From Sphingomonas prati (lineage in GTDB: Bacteria > Pseudomonadota > Alphaproteobacteria > Sphingomonadales > Sphingomonadaceae), in NCBI RefSeq assembly GCF_014643515.1, contig NZ_BMJP01000001.1, positions 1,116,001 to 1,180,000 of the forward strand: DNA of 64,000 nt. Direction: 5' to 3'. The notes under the pieces were generated by a model. It did no database searches. It was not told the origin of the DNA and worked only from the letters and a program-made list of their open reading frames with translations. Position 1 is the stretch's first letter, and every line of letters begins with the position of its first letter. Both the position numbers and the translations under genes were made by a program. Below are positions 28,315 through 36,522 of this stretch, in pieces.

Positions 28315-29163
28315 ATGACCGAGATCACCGTCGCCGCGATGCAGCTCGCCTTCAGCGACGACATCGCCGAAAACATCGCCAACGTCGCCGAACTGGTGCG
28401 CGAGGCCGCCGCGAAAGGCGCGCAGGTCGTGCTGCCGCCCGAACTGTTCGAGGGCCATTATTTCTGCCGGGTCGAGGACGAGGGCATCTTCGCCCGCGCG
28501 ATGCCGGTCGACCGCCACCCCGCGGTGCTGGCGATGCAGACGCTCGCCGACGAACTCAACATCCACATCCCGACCAGCTTCTTCGAGGCGGACGGGCCGC
28601 ACCACTATAACTCGCTCGCCATGATCGGCCCCGACGGCGCGGTCCAGGGCGTCTACCGCAAGAGCCACATCCCCGACGGCCCGGGCTATGAGGAGAAATT
28701 CTACTTCCGCCCCGGCAACACCGGGTTCCGCGTGTGGAAGGACGCGCCCGTCCCGCTCGGCGTCGGCGTCTGCTGGGACCAATGGTATCCCGAAACCGCG
28801 CGCGCGATGATGCTGATGGGCGCGGAGGTGCTGTTCTACCCGACCGCGATCGGCAACGAACCGCACGACCCCTCGCTCGACACGTCGCGCCTCTGGCGGC
28901 GCGCGATGGTCGGCCACGCGGTATCCAACGTCGTGCCCGTCGTCGCCTCCAACCGCATCGGGACCGAAGACGGCCAGACTTTCTACGGCCACAGCTTCAT
29001 TGCCGACGAACGCGGCGACCTGCTGGCCGAGTTCGGCGCGTCCGAAACCGGTGTTCTGACCGCCACGCTCGACATCACCCACGTGAAGCGTCACCGCGCC
29101 GCGTTCGGCTTCTTCCGCGATCGCCGCCCCGACCTCTACGGCCGCCTCGTCCAGGACATCTGA
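28315..29163 (+). CDS. aguB: N-carbamoylputrescine amidase
   Basis: A 282-residue nitrilase-superfamily enzyme hydrolysing N-carbamoylputrescine to putrescine, CO2 and ammonia. The Glu-Lys-Cys triad is in LPPELFEGHYF, YRKSHIPDGPGY and GVGVCWDQWYPE; the latter two motifs are highly specific to AguB. Full length. Shares an operon with agmatine deiminase; AAAGGA lies upstream of the ATG. Confidence 0.96.
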   Translation: MTEITVAAMQLAFSDDIAENIANVAELVREAAAKGAQVVLPPELFEGHYFCRVEDEGIFARAMPVDRHPAVLAMQTLADELNIHIPTSFFEADGPHHYNSLAMIGPDGAVQGVYRKSHIPDGPGYEEKFYFRPGNTGFRVWKDAPVPLGVGVCWDQWYPETARAMMLMGAEVLFYPTAIGNEPHDPSLDTSRLWRRAMVGHAVSNVVPVVASNRIGTEDGQTFYGHSFIADERGDLLAEFGASETGVLTATLDITHVKRHRAAFGFFRDRRPDLYGRLVQDI

Positions 29164-29223
29164 CCCGCGTCGGGACCCTTTTGCGCCCCTTCGGGCGTTG
29201 AACCGGCAACAAGGAGAAACCCC

Positions 29224-29385
29224 ATGGCCAAACCCCCCGCCTCCCCGCCCAGTTCGGACATCGACGGCGTCTTCATGGACACCCGCCCCGGCGTGCCCAA
29301 CCGCGACGTGTCCAAGGGCACCGCCGAGGAACTCGACAAGAAGCAGGACGAGAACGTTGCGCGGCCGAAGGAAGATACGGTCTGA
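29224..29385 (+). CDS. small hydrophilic hypothetical protein (53 aa)
   Basis: A 53-codon frame with a very good ribosome-binding site (AAGGAG, 6 nt before ATG 29224), 60 nt after aguB. The product is charged and has no Cys or membrane segment; it looks disordered apart from a short helix around AEELDKKQDEN. It may be co-transcribed with aguA-aguB. Function unknown. The case rests on the ribosome-binding site and coding-like third-position GC. Confidence 0.6.
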   Translation: MAKPPASPPSSDIDGVFMDTRPGVPNRDVSKGTAEELDKKQDENVARPKEDTV

Positions 29386-29432
29386 ACTGACTTGCCGTAA
29401 GTGCCGGATTAGAATTCAAGCGGACCCCACCC

Positions 29433-29497
29433 CCCCGTTTGGTTCGAGCTTGTCGAGAACGCTGCGCGGAGTTCTCGACAAGCTCGAACAAAACGGG
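29433..29497. repeat. repeat A, complete palindrome (A6)
   Basis: Arms 29433-29460 and 29471-29497, 10-nt loop. It lies downstream of the small plus-strand gene and faces the minus-strand uracil-DNA glycosylase unit. Confidence 0.85.
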
Positions 29498-29528
29498 TTG
29501 AGGGTAAAATGGGACACCAAACACCCGC

Positions 29529-29578
29529 CCATCCCGAGCGAAGTCGAGGGACCCTTCGAGCGCAGTCGAGAAGCCAAC
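29529..29578. repeat. repeat B (B3)
   Basis: A full repeat B copy (CCATCCCGAGCGAAGTCGAG... ending GAAGCCAAC), 31 nt after A6 in the same convergent region. Confidence 0.8.
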
Positions 29579-29728
29579 CTCGCCTCCCCAACCTCCGTTC
29601 GTGCTGAGTAGAGACCGAGTAGCGCCCCTCGGCGCGTATCGAGGGCTCGTATCGAAGCATGGCCCCAATACCCGCCTGGCTTAGAAGGACGCGGATCAAG
29701 GGTAGAAGTTGGTTGAACCGGGCGAACC

Positions 29729-29878
29729 CTAACCCCGCCCCCGACGCACCAGCCGCCACGCCCCCCAGCCCACCAACCCGACCGCCGCGGCCCCCGCCAC
29801 GATCCACCCCATCGCGCCCAGCGCCGCCATGATGAGGATCAGCATGAAGTCCGCGATGGCGAGCGTCAGGTGGATCAC
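29729..29878 (-). CDS. small membrane protein (49 aa) coupled to the uracil-DNA glycosylase gene
   Basis: Translation from GTG (29878) gives 49 residues: a hydrophobic helix ADFMLILIMAALGAMGW, a second Gly/Ala-rich hydrophobic stretch, then a basic tail (WRLVRRGRG) that would face the cytoplasm. The GTG overlaps the glycosylase stop (GTGA), a classic coupling arrangement. No known family is recognised. It may be a short inner-membrane protein; expression is inferred from the overlap only. Confidence 0.55.
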   Translation of the reverse strand: MIHLTLAIADFMLILIMAALGAMGWIVAGAAAVGLVGWGAWRLVRRGRG

Positions 29879-30603
29879 GGTGCCGCGACATCCTCGACCG
29901 GCGCAGCCTCACCCGACCGCAGCACCAGCGCCCGCGCCACCACAGCCTCCAGCACCGCCGCCTCGATCGCCACGCCGTCCTGCGCCAGCGGCGCACAATC
30001 GATCAGCTGTACGCCGCTCGGAAACCGGTGCTCCGCCATCGGTGCATAGCGCGCCTTGGGCAGCTTCCCGCCCAGCGCCTTCACCGCCGACCGGTGCGCA
30101 TCCTCGCCCAGCGCGATCACCACGCGCAGTTCCGGCAACGCCGCCAGCGGTCCGGCCAAGAACGGCCGGCACGTCCGCAGCTCCTCCTTCGTCGGCTGGT
30201 TGTTCGGCGGCACGCACCGCACCGCGTCGATCGTCACGACGCCGTCGAGCACCAAGTCGTCCTCCGGCCCGATCTCCTGCGGCCCCAGCGCCTCATGATC
30301 ATGCGCCAGCCGGAACGCGAGCAGCGTGCCGTACAGCGTGCCCCCGCCCTTCTCGCCATCGAACGTCCGCCCGCTGCGGTTGCCGCCCTTCAGCCCCGGC
30401 GACAGCCCGACGATCGCCAGCCACGCGTCCGGGTCGCCGAAAACCGGCACCGGCGCATTGTGCCAGTCGGGATGCGCCAGCCTTTGCTCTTCGCGAAACG
30501 CGGCCAGCCGTGGGCACAGCGGGCAGTCACGCGGCGGCTCGACCGTATCATGCGCAACAGCGTCGGTCAGGTCATCGGAAAGGGCGGTCACAGGATCGGT
30601 CAT
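29875..30603 (-). CDS. uracil-DNA glycosylase, family 5 (UDGb type)
   Basis: A 242-residue DNA-repair glycosylase. The block VGLSPGLKGGNRSGRTFDG matches the active-site region of TTUDGB-like family 5 enzymes, which remove uracil and other deaminated bases. Four cysteines placed for an Fe-S cluster are visible: the CPLC pair near the N-terminus, RCVPPN, and RTCRPF. Two adjacent ATGs (30606, 30603) follow AGGGGG; the second has the better spacing. A 49-codon membrane protein gene overlaps its stop. Confidence 0.88.
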   Translation of the reverse strand: MTDPVTALSDDLTDAVAHDTVEPPRDCPLCPRLAAFREEQRLAHPDWHNAPVPVFGDPDAWLAIVGLSPGLKGGNRSGRTFDGEKGGGTLYGTLLAFRLAHDHEALGPQEIGPEDDLVLDGVVTIDAVRCVPPNNQPTKEELRTCRPFLAGPLAALPELRVVIALGEDAHRSAVKALGGKLPKARYAPMAEHRFPSGVQLIDCAPLAQDGVAIEAAVLEAVVARALVLRSGEAAPVEDVAAP

Positions 30604-30705
30604 CATCCCCCTGCATAGCCGCCCCGAGCCCCAATCCCAACCCCGCCCCCCGTCAGCCCCAGCACAGGCTGGACGCCACCCGTCAAAGCGTGTCTGACGC
30701 AATCG

Positions 30706-31206
30706 ATGACCGCGCCCTCGTTCCGCTATGCGATCGCCCTCGGCGGCAACCGGCGCACCCGCCACGGCGGCCCGCGCGACACGCTGATCGCGGCCTGCGC
30801 GGCGCTCAGCGACGCGGGCCTCACGATCGACCGCGTCTCGCCGATCATCCCCACCCCCGCCATGGGCCCTGCCGGCCGCAGCTTCGCCAACGCCGCGATC
30901 CTGGTCACGACCCCGCTCCGCCCGGACGCGCTCCTCCTCGTGCTGAAGCAGATCGAACGCGCATTCGGCCGCCGGCGCGGGCAACGCTGGGGACCGCGCC
31001 CGCTCGATCTCGACATCCTGCTCTGGTCCGGCGGAGTCTGGCCGCAGCATCACCGCACCGCCGCCCCCGGCCGGCTGCAGGTCCCGCATATCGGCCTGCC
31101 CGCGCGGCGTTTCGTGCTCGATCCGCTCGTCCAAATCGCGCCGCGCTGGACGCTCCCCGGCACCCGCCGCACGATCGCGCAACTTCATGCGCGCGCCAAA
31201 GGTTGA
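30706..31206 (+). CDS. folK: 2-amino-4-hydroxy-6-hydroxymethyldihydropteridine diphosphokinase
   Basis: A 166-residue HPPK of the folate pathway. It has the N-terminal YAIALGGN, the FANAAI segment, the RRRGQRWGPRPLDLDILLW motif with the catalytic Arg/Trp and Asp pair that binds Mg-ATP, and VPHIGLPARRFVLDPL. Standard length. Ends 37 nt before tRNA-Lys. Confidence 0.95.
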   Translation: MTAPSFRYAIALGGNRRTRHGGPRDTLIAACAALSDAGLTIDRVSPIIPTPAMGPAGRSFANAAILVTTPLRPDALLLVLKQIERAFGRRRGQRWGPRPLDLDILLWSGGVWPQHHRTAAPGRLQVPHIGLPARRFVLDPLVQIAPRWTLPGTRRTIAQLHARAKG

Positions 31207-31243
31207 CCAACGCCCGCCCGCGCCATAGATGGCGCGCTCGGTG

Positions 31244-31319
31244 GGGCCCATAGCTCAGTTGGTAGAGCACGTGACTTTTAATCACTAGGTCGATGGTTCG
31301 AATCCATCTGGGCTCACCA
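31244..31319 (+). tRNA. tRNA-Lys (anticodon TTT)
   Basis: A complete cloverleaf: 7-bp acceptor stem (GGGCCCA with TGGGCTC, one G-U), D arm GCTCAGTTGGTAGAGC, anticodon loop CTTTTAA with TTT at 31277-31279, T arm GGTTCGAATCC, and an encoded CCA end (31317-31319). Confidence 0.97.
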
Positions 31320-31347
31320 ATCCATCCCGCCGCCAAGAGGTCGCGCC

Positions 31348-32121
31348 GTGCCCGGACCGCCAGACCCGGCTGAAATCCCGGCCGCCATCCCTGCCGCGAC
31401 CGTCATCCTGATCCGCGACACACCCGGCGAAGTCGCCCCCGACCTCCTCCTGACCGAACGCGCGCGCCGCATGGCGTTCGCCGCCGGCGCGATCGTGTTC
31501 CCCGGCGGCCGCGTCGATCCCGCCGACCACCGCGCGGCCGCGAACTACCGCGACCGTGAAGACGCCGCCGCCCGCATCGCCGCGATCCGCGAAACGATTG
31601 AGGAAGTCGGCATCGCCATCGGCCTGACGCCCACCCCCGACGCCGCCACGGTCGCCGTGCTCCGCACCGCCCTCGCCACCGGACAGGACTTCGCCACGCT
31701 TCTGGCCGACGCCGGCCTCCGGCTCGACCTCGACCAACTCGTCCCGTTCGCGCGCTGGTGCCCGCACGGCCACGAAACGCGCATCTTCGACACGCGCTTC
31801 TACCTCGCCCGCGCGCCCGCCGATGCGACGCCCATCCCCGACGGCACCGAAACCGCCGCGGCCTACTGGGCCCCCACCGCCAGTATCCTGGCGGATGCCG
31901 ACGCCGGCCGCCGCCACATCATCTTCCCCACCCGCCGCAACCTCGAACGGCTCGCCCTCTTCGCCGATTTCGACGCCGCCGCCGCCCACGCGCGCGGCAT
32001 CGCCCCCGAGCGGATCGTCCCGTGGATCGAGGCGCGCGACGACGGCGACTGGATCTGCATCCCCACCAATCGCGGCTACCCGGTCACCGCCGAACGGGTC
32101 GCCACCGCGCGCCGCGGATGA
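31348..32121 (+). CDS. NUDIX hydrolase (NUDT19-like)
   Basis: A 257-residue Nudix protein. The Nudix box begins at GAIVFPGGRVD (about residue 48) and ends in RETIEEVGI; the spacing between its halves is wider than the standard 23 residues, as in the larger NUDT7/NUDT19 coenzyme A-type hydrolases. The substrate is not predictable, but acyl-CoA or NDP-type molecules are likely. Starts at GTG 31348 after AGAGG. The stop overlaps the next gene by ATGA. Confidence 0.88.
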   Translation: MPGPPDPAEIPAAIPAATVILIRDTPGEVAPDLLLTERARRMAFAAGAIVFPGGRVDPADHRAAANYRDREDAAARIAAIRETIEEVGIAIGLTPTPDAATVAVLRTALATGQDFATLLADAGLRLDLDQLVPFARWCPHGHETRIFDTRFYLARAPADATPIPDGTETAAAYWAPTASILADADAGRRHIIFPTRRNLERLALFADFDAAAAHARGIAPERIVPWIEARDDGDWICIPTNRGYPVTAERVATARRG

Positions 32122-32897
32122 CGACGCAACGCAAGCCCCGCCCCGCACGTAGTGCGCGCATGTCGCTCCGCCCATTCCTCACCGCGCTGATCGTGCTGGC
32201 CGTCATCGCCGCGCTTGTCCTGACCGTCGTCGCGATCGGCCACCGCCGGCCGCAGGACGTGCCCTGGACGCGGCTCGACCTCGGCGACACGGTCGGCCTG
32301 TTCACCGGCCGCAAGCTTTCCGCGCTCAAGACCGACCCCACCGAATGCCGCGCGCTGCTCGACCGCGCCGGGATCAGTTTCACCCGCCTCCCGAACCGCA
32401 GCGACGGCCCCACCTGCGGCTACACCGACGGCATCCGCGCGCAGACCTCCGGTCCGCTCGGCATCGGGTATCGCCCCGCGATCGGCGCCTCCTGCGCGAT
32501 CGTCGCCTCGCTCGCCACCTGGGAATGGCAGGTCGTACAACCCGCCGCGATCCGCCACTTCGGCCGTCGCGTCGCGACGATCGACGATTTCGGCACCTAC
32601 AACTGCCGGCGGATCGGCGGCGGGCGCAGTGCCGCGGCGACCGCCAACTGGTCAGAACATTCCAGCGCCAACGCGGTCGACATCGCCGGATTCCGCCTCG
32701 CGGACGGCCGCCGCATCACCGTGGCGGGCGACTGGACCGGCACGGGACCGAAGGCGGCCTTCCTACGCGAGGTCCGCGACGGCGCCTGCAAGCTGTTCGG
32801 CACCACGCTCTCACCCGACTACAACGCCGCGCACCGCGACCACCTCCACCTCGACCAGGCCCAGCGCGGCACCGCCGGTTGGCGCGCCTGCCGGTAA
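32118..32897 (+). CDS. extensin-like family protein, membrane-anchored
   Basis: A 259-residue protein with one N-terminal membrane helix (about 17-40) and a periplasmic extensin-like C-terminal domain. Conserved features are the Cys in TECRALL, the CGYTDGIR region, the central ATIDDFGTYNCRRI, SEHSSANAVDIAGF and the final HRDHLHLD metal-type motif. The last two resemble D-Ala-D-Ala/LAS metallopeptidases, so a cell-wall role is plausible. Coupled to the NUDIX gene by ATGA. Confidence 0.85.
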   Translation: MTTQRKPRPARSARMSLRPFLTALIVLAVIAALVLTVVAIGHRRPQDVPWTRLDLGDTVGLFTGRKLSALKTDPTECRALLDRAGISFTRLPNRSDGPTCGYTDGIRAQTSGPLGIGYRPAIGASCAIVASLATWEWQVVQPAAIRHFGRRVATIDDFGTYNCRRIGGGRSAAATANWSEHSSANAVDIAGFRLADGRRITVAGDWTGTGPKAAFLREVRDGACKLFGTTLSPDYNAAHRDHLHLDQAQRGTAGWRACR

Positions 32898-32911
32898 CCC
32901 GCAGCCAGACC

Positions 32912-33460
32912 TCAGTTCGCCAGGCGATGCTCCACCTTCTCCACCCATTGCGGGAAGAAGCAGGGTTCGCGATTCGACCAGCCCGGCGCGGTCGCCGCGG
33001 CCTCGCTGATCGATTGCAGAAACATCCGGCGCTTCTCCGGATGCAGATGGGGCAGCGCCGCCGCAGCACAAAACGCGCCCGGCAACCACGGCCGCACCTG
33101 CCCGCCGATCAGCCGTTCGTACAGGAACCGGTACGCACCGAACCCCGACAGCCGGTCCTGCCCCAGGTCGAACGCGGTCATCGTCACCAGCGGCGCCAGG
33201 AACGGCTCGATCGCGTCCAGCCCGCTGTCGTCCGGCACCGTCCCGCGAACGTGGTCCAACCGCGAGTAAATCCGGATCTGCGCCCGGATACTCGCCGCCT
33301 CGACGACATCGCGCGACCAGCATTCCATCGCATCGCGGCGGTCCAGCCCGACATCCAGCGACCGCCGGATATAACGCTGCGTCGCCGCCGGAAAACTGGC
33401 GAACTCCTTCATCTCGGCAAGCGACATCGCACCATCAGCTGGCTTGGACATGGCACCCAT
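32912..33460 (-). CDS. hypothetical protein (182 aa)
   Basis: A soluble, helical-looking 182-residue protein with no recognised domain. It has several Trp/Phe-rich stretches and no membrane segment. Its stop lies 15 nt from the extensin-like stop (convergent). The ATG at 33460 is chosen because GGAGG lies 6 nt upstream; the open frame extends to 33520 and another ATG is at 33451. Confidence 0.65.
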   Translation of the reverse strand: MGAMSKPADGAMSLAEMKEFASFPAATQRYIRRSLDVGLDRRDAMECWSRDVVEAASIRAQIRIYSRLDHVRGTVPDDSGLDAIEPFLAPLVTMTAFDLGQDRLSGFGAYRFLYERLIGGQVRPWLPGAFCAAAALPHLHPEKRRMFLQSISEAAATAPGWSNREPCFFPQWVEKVEHRLAN

Positions 33461-33768
33461 CGCAATCCTCCGTTGAAAGGTTCGAAGCCCGATGATGCAC
33501 CCCACCGATTGATGGGACATTAATCAGCATCGACCGCCGATACGCCATCGAAGCACGGAGGCTGCTGCGGCGCAACATGCTGCGTGATATTCGATCATTT
33601 CGTCTTAAGCCGGCCGAACCGAGCGACTGAGGCCACTCCCATTAAATTCACGCAAGTATCGAACAGGGACGGAAGGGGCCGAAGCTCCGAGGTCTTCAGG
33701 CTGCTCCACTCGCAATCCGTCATGCCGCGACGTCGATGCACGCTCCCCCGAGGGCAGCCGAGGGGCGC

Positions 33769-33829
33769 TGTCGGCTTCTTCGCCTCGCTTGAAGGATCCT
33801 CAACTTCGCTCGGGGACGGACGGCTTGTC
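33769..33829. repeat. repeat B, diverged copy (B4)
   Basis: Aligned to the complement of repeat B, TCGGCTTCTTCGCCTCGCTT and CAACTTCGCTCGGGGACGG keep the pattern but with several substitutions and an indel. It looks like an old, decaying copy. Confidence 0.55.
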
Positions 33830-33886
33830 CTGTTTCCAATTCAAAACGCCATTTCTCGAGACGCCCTGACAAACTCGCCCGAACAG

Positions 33887-33922
33887 CAAAAGGCCCGCCC
33901 CCCGACTTCGGGAAGCGGGCCT
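33887..33922 (-). terminator. Rho-independent terminator of the 102-aa acidic protein gene
   Basis: Read on the minus strand, an outer 8-bp stem (33915-33922 with 33891-33898) encloses a CCGAAGTCGG inner stem and is followed by TTTTGC. It is located 30 nt after the stop of the gene starting at 34260. Confidence 0.75.
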
Positions 33923-33951
33923 CTCGTCACCCAGTCGCTCAGCGCAAACGC

Positions 33952-34260
33952 TCAGCCTGCGCGAGCAGCCTCTGCCTCGGCATCATACCCGCTCGACGGC
34001 GCCGGATCCTTGCCCTTGCCCGGCTGCGTGTTGGACGGCGCATCCGACGTCGGGAACGTCTCGTCCAGCGCCACGTCCAGCTTGGCATCCTCGTCGGACG
34101 GGTCCTGGCTCAGCCGGTTGTCGTCGTCGGCATCGAGCCCCTCGCGCACGGACGGCACCGACCCTGCAACGGCCGCTTCGCCTTCCTTGCCACCGGGCGG
34201 CGGCGGCGCGACTGCCAGGCCGTCGTCTGCCTTGTCGTCGAACATTTTTTCGTCGGCCAT
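33952..34260 (-). CDS. small acidic hypothetical protein (102 aa)
   Basis: A 102-residue, strongly acidic, Asp/Pro/Gly-rich protein with no hydrophobic core; it is predicted to be disordered. Features include a Pro run after VAP and a DDDNRLSQDPSDEDAKLD stretch. GGAG 7 nt before ATG 34260 and a clean terminator argue for a real, singly transcribed gene. Function unknown. Confidence 0.65.
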   Translation of the reverse strand: MADEKMFDDKADDGLAVAPPPPGGKEGEAAVAGSVPSVREGLDADDDNRLSQDPSDEDAKLDVALDETFPTSDAPSNTQPGKGKDPAPSSGYDAEAEAARAG

Positions 34261-34374
34261 GGTGCGTCTCCATTTCGTAATGTTGCTGGACCAACGACCG
34301 TCCGACCCGGGACGTTCCCTGTCCCGACATACGCCTTGCCCACCGGGGCGTTTCACGGCTTAACCTGCCGCAAC

Positions 34375-35508
34375 ATGCCCATGCTGCCCCCCGAACCCGA
34401 CGAAGACGCCACCGTCCGCCCACGCGCCGCGATCGGGTCGATCGTCGCCTTCTGGGCGTTCTACTTCGCGGTCGCGACACTGCGTGCGGCGCTGCTCGAT
34501 TTCGACGACCAGGGCGATCTGCTCCTCCGCCGCCTCGTCGTCACGACAGTCTGCATGGCGATCAGCTGGGCGATGTGGCGGGCGCTGCGCCGCGTGACGC
34601 GCCACGGCCCGGCCCGCGCGGTCGCGATCGTGGCGCTGCTGTCCGTGCCCGCCGCACTCGCCTACGCCACCGTCAACCAGTGGATCTTCACCCCCACCCG
34701 CCCCTCCGCACCGGCCGCCCGCTCGGTCCAGGTCGGCGACAACAGCGGCCGCCCGCGCCGCGTCGGCACCGTCGCCGCCCATGCCGACGTCGCGGTGAAC
34801 GGCTATTTCTTCTTCGCCGCCTGGGCCGCGCTCTACCTCGCGCTCGCCTACGCCGCGCAGGGCCGCGTCGCCGAACGCCGCGCCGCGCGTTTCGCCGCCG
34901 CCGCGCAATCCGCCGAGCTCCGCGCGCTGCGCTATCAGGTCAATCCGCACTTCCTGTTCAACACGCTCAATTCGCTCTCCGCACTCGTCATGACCGGCAA
35001 GCCGGACGAGGCCGAACGCATGATCCTCAACCTCTCGACCTTCTTCCGCTCCAGCCTGGCCGGCGATCCCGCCACCGACGCGCCGCTGGCCGACGAGATC
35101 GAGCTGCAACGCCTCTATCTGGCAATCGAAACGGTCCGCTTCCCGTCGCGCATCCGGCTGGTCGAGGATATCGCCGACACAGTCGCCGACGCGCTCGTCC
35201 CCGGCCTGATCCTGCAACCGCTGATCGAAAACGCGGTCAAGCACGGCGTCTCGCAAAGCCGCGGCCTCGTCACCATCGCCATCCGCGCCTGGGCGCAGGA
35301 CGACATGCTCGCGCTCTCGGTCACCGACGACGCCCCCGCCCGCCCCGCGCCCGAACCGCGCCCACCGCAAAACACCGGCATCGGCCTCCGCAACGTCGCC
35401 GACCGCCTCGCCGCCCGCTTCGGCACCCAAGCCCTCTGCCGCGCCGGCCCCGCGCCCGGCGGGGGCTTCGCGGTCACCATCCTGATGCCGCTGGTGCGGG
35501 AGGGGTAA
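34375..35508 (+). CDS. LytS/AlgZ-type sensor histidine kinase
   Basis: A 377-residue membrane kinase of the HisKA-less LytS/AlgZ family. Four hydrophobic segments occupy residues 20-165; the kinase part has the phospho-acceptor His192 in NPHFLFNTLNS and the N box LILQPLIENAVKHG with Asn286, then a GIGLRN glycine motif. Such kinases usually pair with a LytTR response regulator, but none is adjacent here. ATGs at 34375 and 34381 are both possible starts. Confidence 0.88.
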   Translation: MPMLPPEPDEDATVRPRAAIGSIVAFWAFYFAVATLRAALLDFDDQGDLLLRRLVVTTVCMAISWAMWRALRRVTRHGPARAVAIVALLSVPAALAYATVNQWIFTPTRPSAPAARSVQVGDNSGRPRRVGTVAAHADVAVNGYFFFAAWAALYLALAYAAQGRVAERRAARFAAAAQSAELRALRYQVNPHFLFNTLNSLSALVMTGKPDEAERMILNLSTFFRSSLAGDPATDAPLADEIELQRLYLAIETVRFPSRIRLVEDIADTVADALVPGLILQPLIENAVKHGVSQSRGLVTIAIRAWAQDDMLALSVTDDAPARPAPEPRPPQNTGIGLRNVADRLAARFGTQALCRAGPAPGGGFAVTILMPLVREG

Positions 35509-35560
35509 GGACTGCTGGCTCTAAGTCACGGACACCAACACCCCTCGCCTACCCCCCAAC

Positions 35561-35625
35561 CCCGTTTGGTTCGAGCCTGTCGAGAACTCAGCGCTAACTT
35601 CTCGACAGGCTCGAACCAAACGGGG
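35561..35625. repeat. repeat A, complete palindrome (A7)
   Basis: Arms 35561-35587 and 35598-35625, 10-nt loop, between the converging histidine kinase and gspK genes. Confidence 0.85.
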
Positions 35626-35655
35626 TGGTGCAACGGGATCAGCCGGGATCGACCC

Positions 35656-36522
35656 TCAAAACACCAGTGCAGGCGCCTGCTCGGGCACCGCCGCCCCGCG
35701 CCAGCGCCCGATCGGCACGACCTCCACCCCCTCGGGCGTCTTCCGCCGCTGCAACAGACTGGTCAGCTGCTGCGGCGTATCGCCGATCGTCACGCGCGCC
35801 CGCACCCAGAACAGGTCCGACGTGAACCCCGCCCCCGGCGGCACCGACACGCCGGCGCGCTGAAAATCCTCCGCGGTCAGATACCCCTGCCGCGTCCGCA
35901 CCGCGACCAGCGTCTGCGCCGCCTCCGCATTGTCCAGCAGGATCGCCAGCAGCTCCGGCGATGCCGCGTTCAGGTTGACCGGCGCCTGCCCCGGCAACGC
36001 CGTCGCCAGCCGTGCCAGCCCGGCCAGCGTCGCCGGCTTCAAGCCGAACAGCGCGAGCGGCGCCAGATCGGTGATCGGCCCACCCTGCCGAATGAGCGCC
36101 CCCGCGCGCAACGCCAGTTCCGGCGGCAGCTGCAACGCCCGCGCGATCCGCGCCGCGATCAGGCTCGCACCGATATCGTCGCTGGCCAGCGCGTTGATGT
36201 TGAACCGCCCCTGCGCGTCCGCGATCGCCAGATCGAACGTGCCGCCCTGGATCTTCGCCCCACGCTCCGCCAGCGCCGCCCACGGCTCGCCCGCATGATC
36301 CGCCAGCGGCGCGGTCACCGCATCGCGGCGCAACGCCACGATGGCGCTCGCCTCCGCCCCGCGCACCGCCGCCTGCGCCGCCGCCGCATCGCGCATCCGC
36401 TGCGCCCGCGTCAGCGCCGCATCCTCGCCCGACAGCATCAGCGCCACGACCCCCGCCGCCAGCGCCACGAACAGCAGCACGGTGATCAGGATCATGCCCT
36501 GCTCCTCACGCGCCGGCGTCAT
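35656..36522 (-). CDS. gspK: type II secretion system minor pseudopilin GspK
   Basis: A 288-residue minor pseudopilin that caps the pseudopilus tip. The prepilin site follows EEQG, then MILITVLLFVALAAG; Thr rather than Glu at +5 is normal for GspK. The large periplasmic part contains NINALAS and the helix-hairpin region VNLNAASPELLAILL typical of the family. The start (36522) overlaps the gspJ stop by ATGA. Last gene of the minus-strand PBP-gspJ-gspK unit. Confidence 0.93.
   Translation of the reverse strand: MTPAREEQGMILITVLLFVALAAGVVALMLSGEDAALTRAQRMRDAAAAQAAVRGAEASAIVALRRDAVTAPLADHAGEPWAALAERGAKIQGGTFDLAIADAQGRFNINALASDDIGASLIAARIARALQLPPELALRAGALIRQGGPITDLAPLALFGLKPATLAGLARLATALPGQAPVNLNAASPELLAILLDNAEAAQTLVAVRTRQGYLTAEDFQRAGVSVPPGAGFTSDLFWVRARVTIGDTPQQLTSLLQRRKTPEGVEVVPIGRWRGAAVPEQAPALVF

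Larger units (their letters stand above)
33461..33951. other. 491-nt gap with a decayed repeat B and a terminator
   Basis: No gene was recognised. The stretch is less GC-rich than its surroundings around 33580-33670. It holds an eroded repeat B (33769-33829) and the minus-strand terminator at 33887-33922. Confidence 0.5.
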
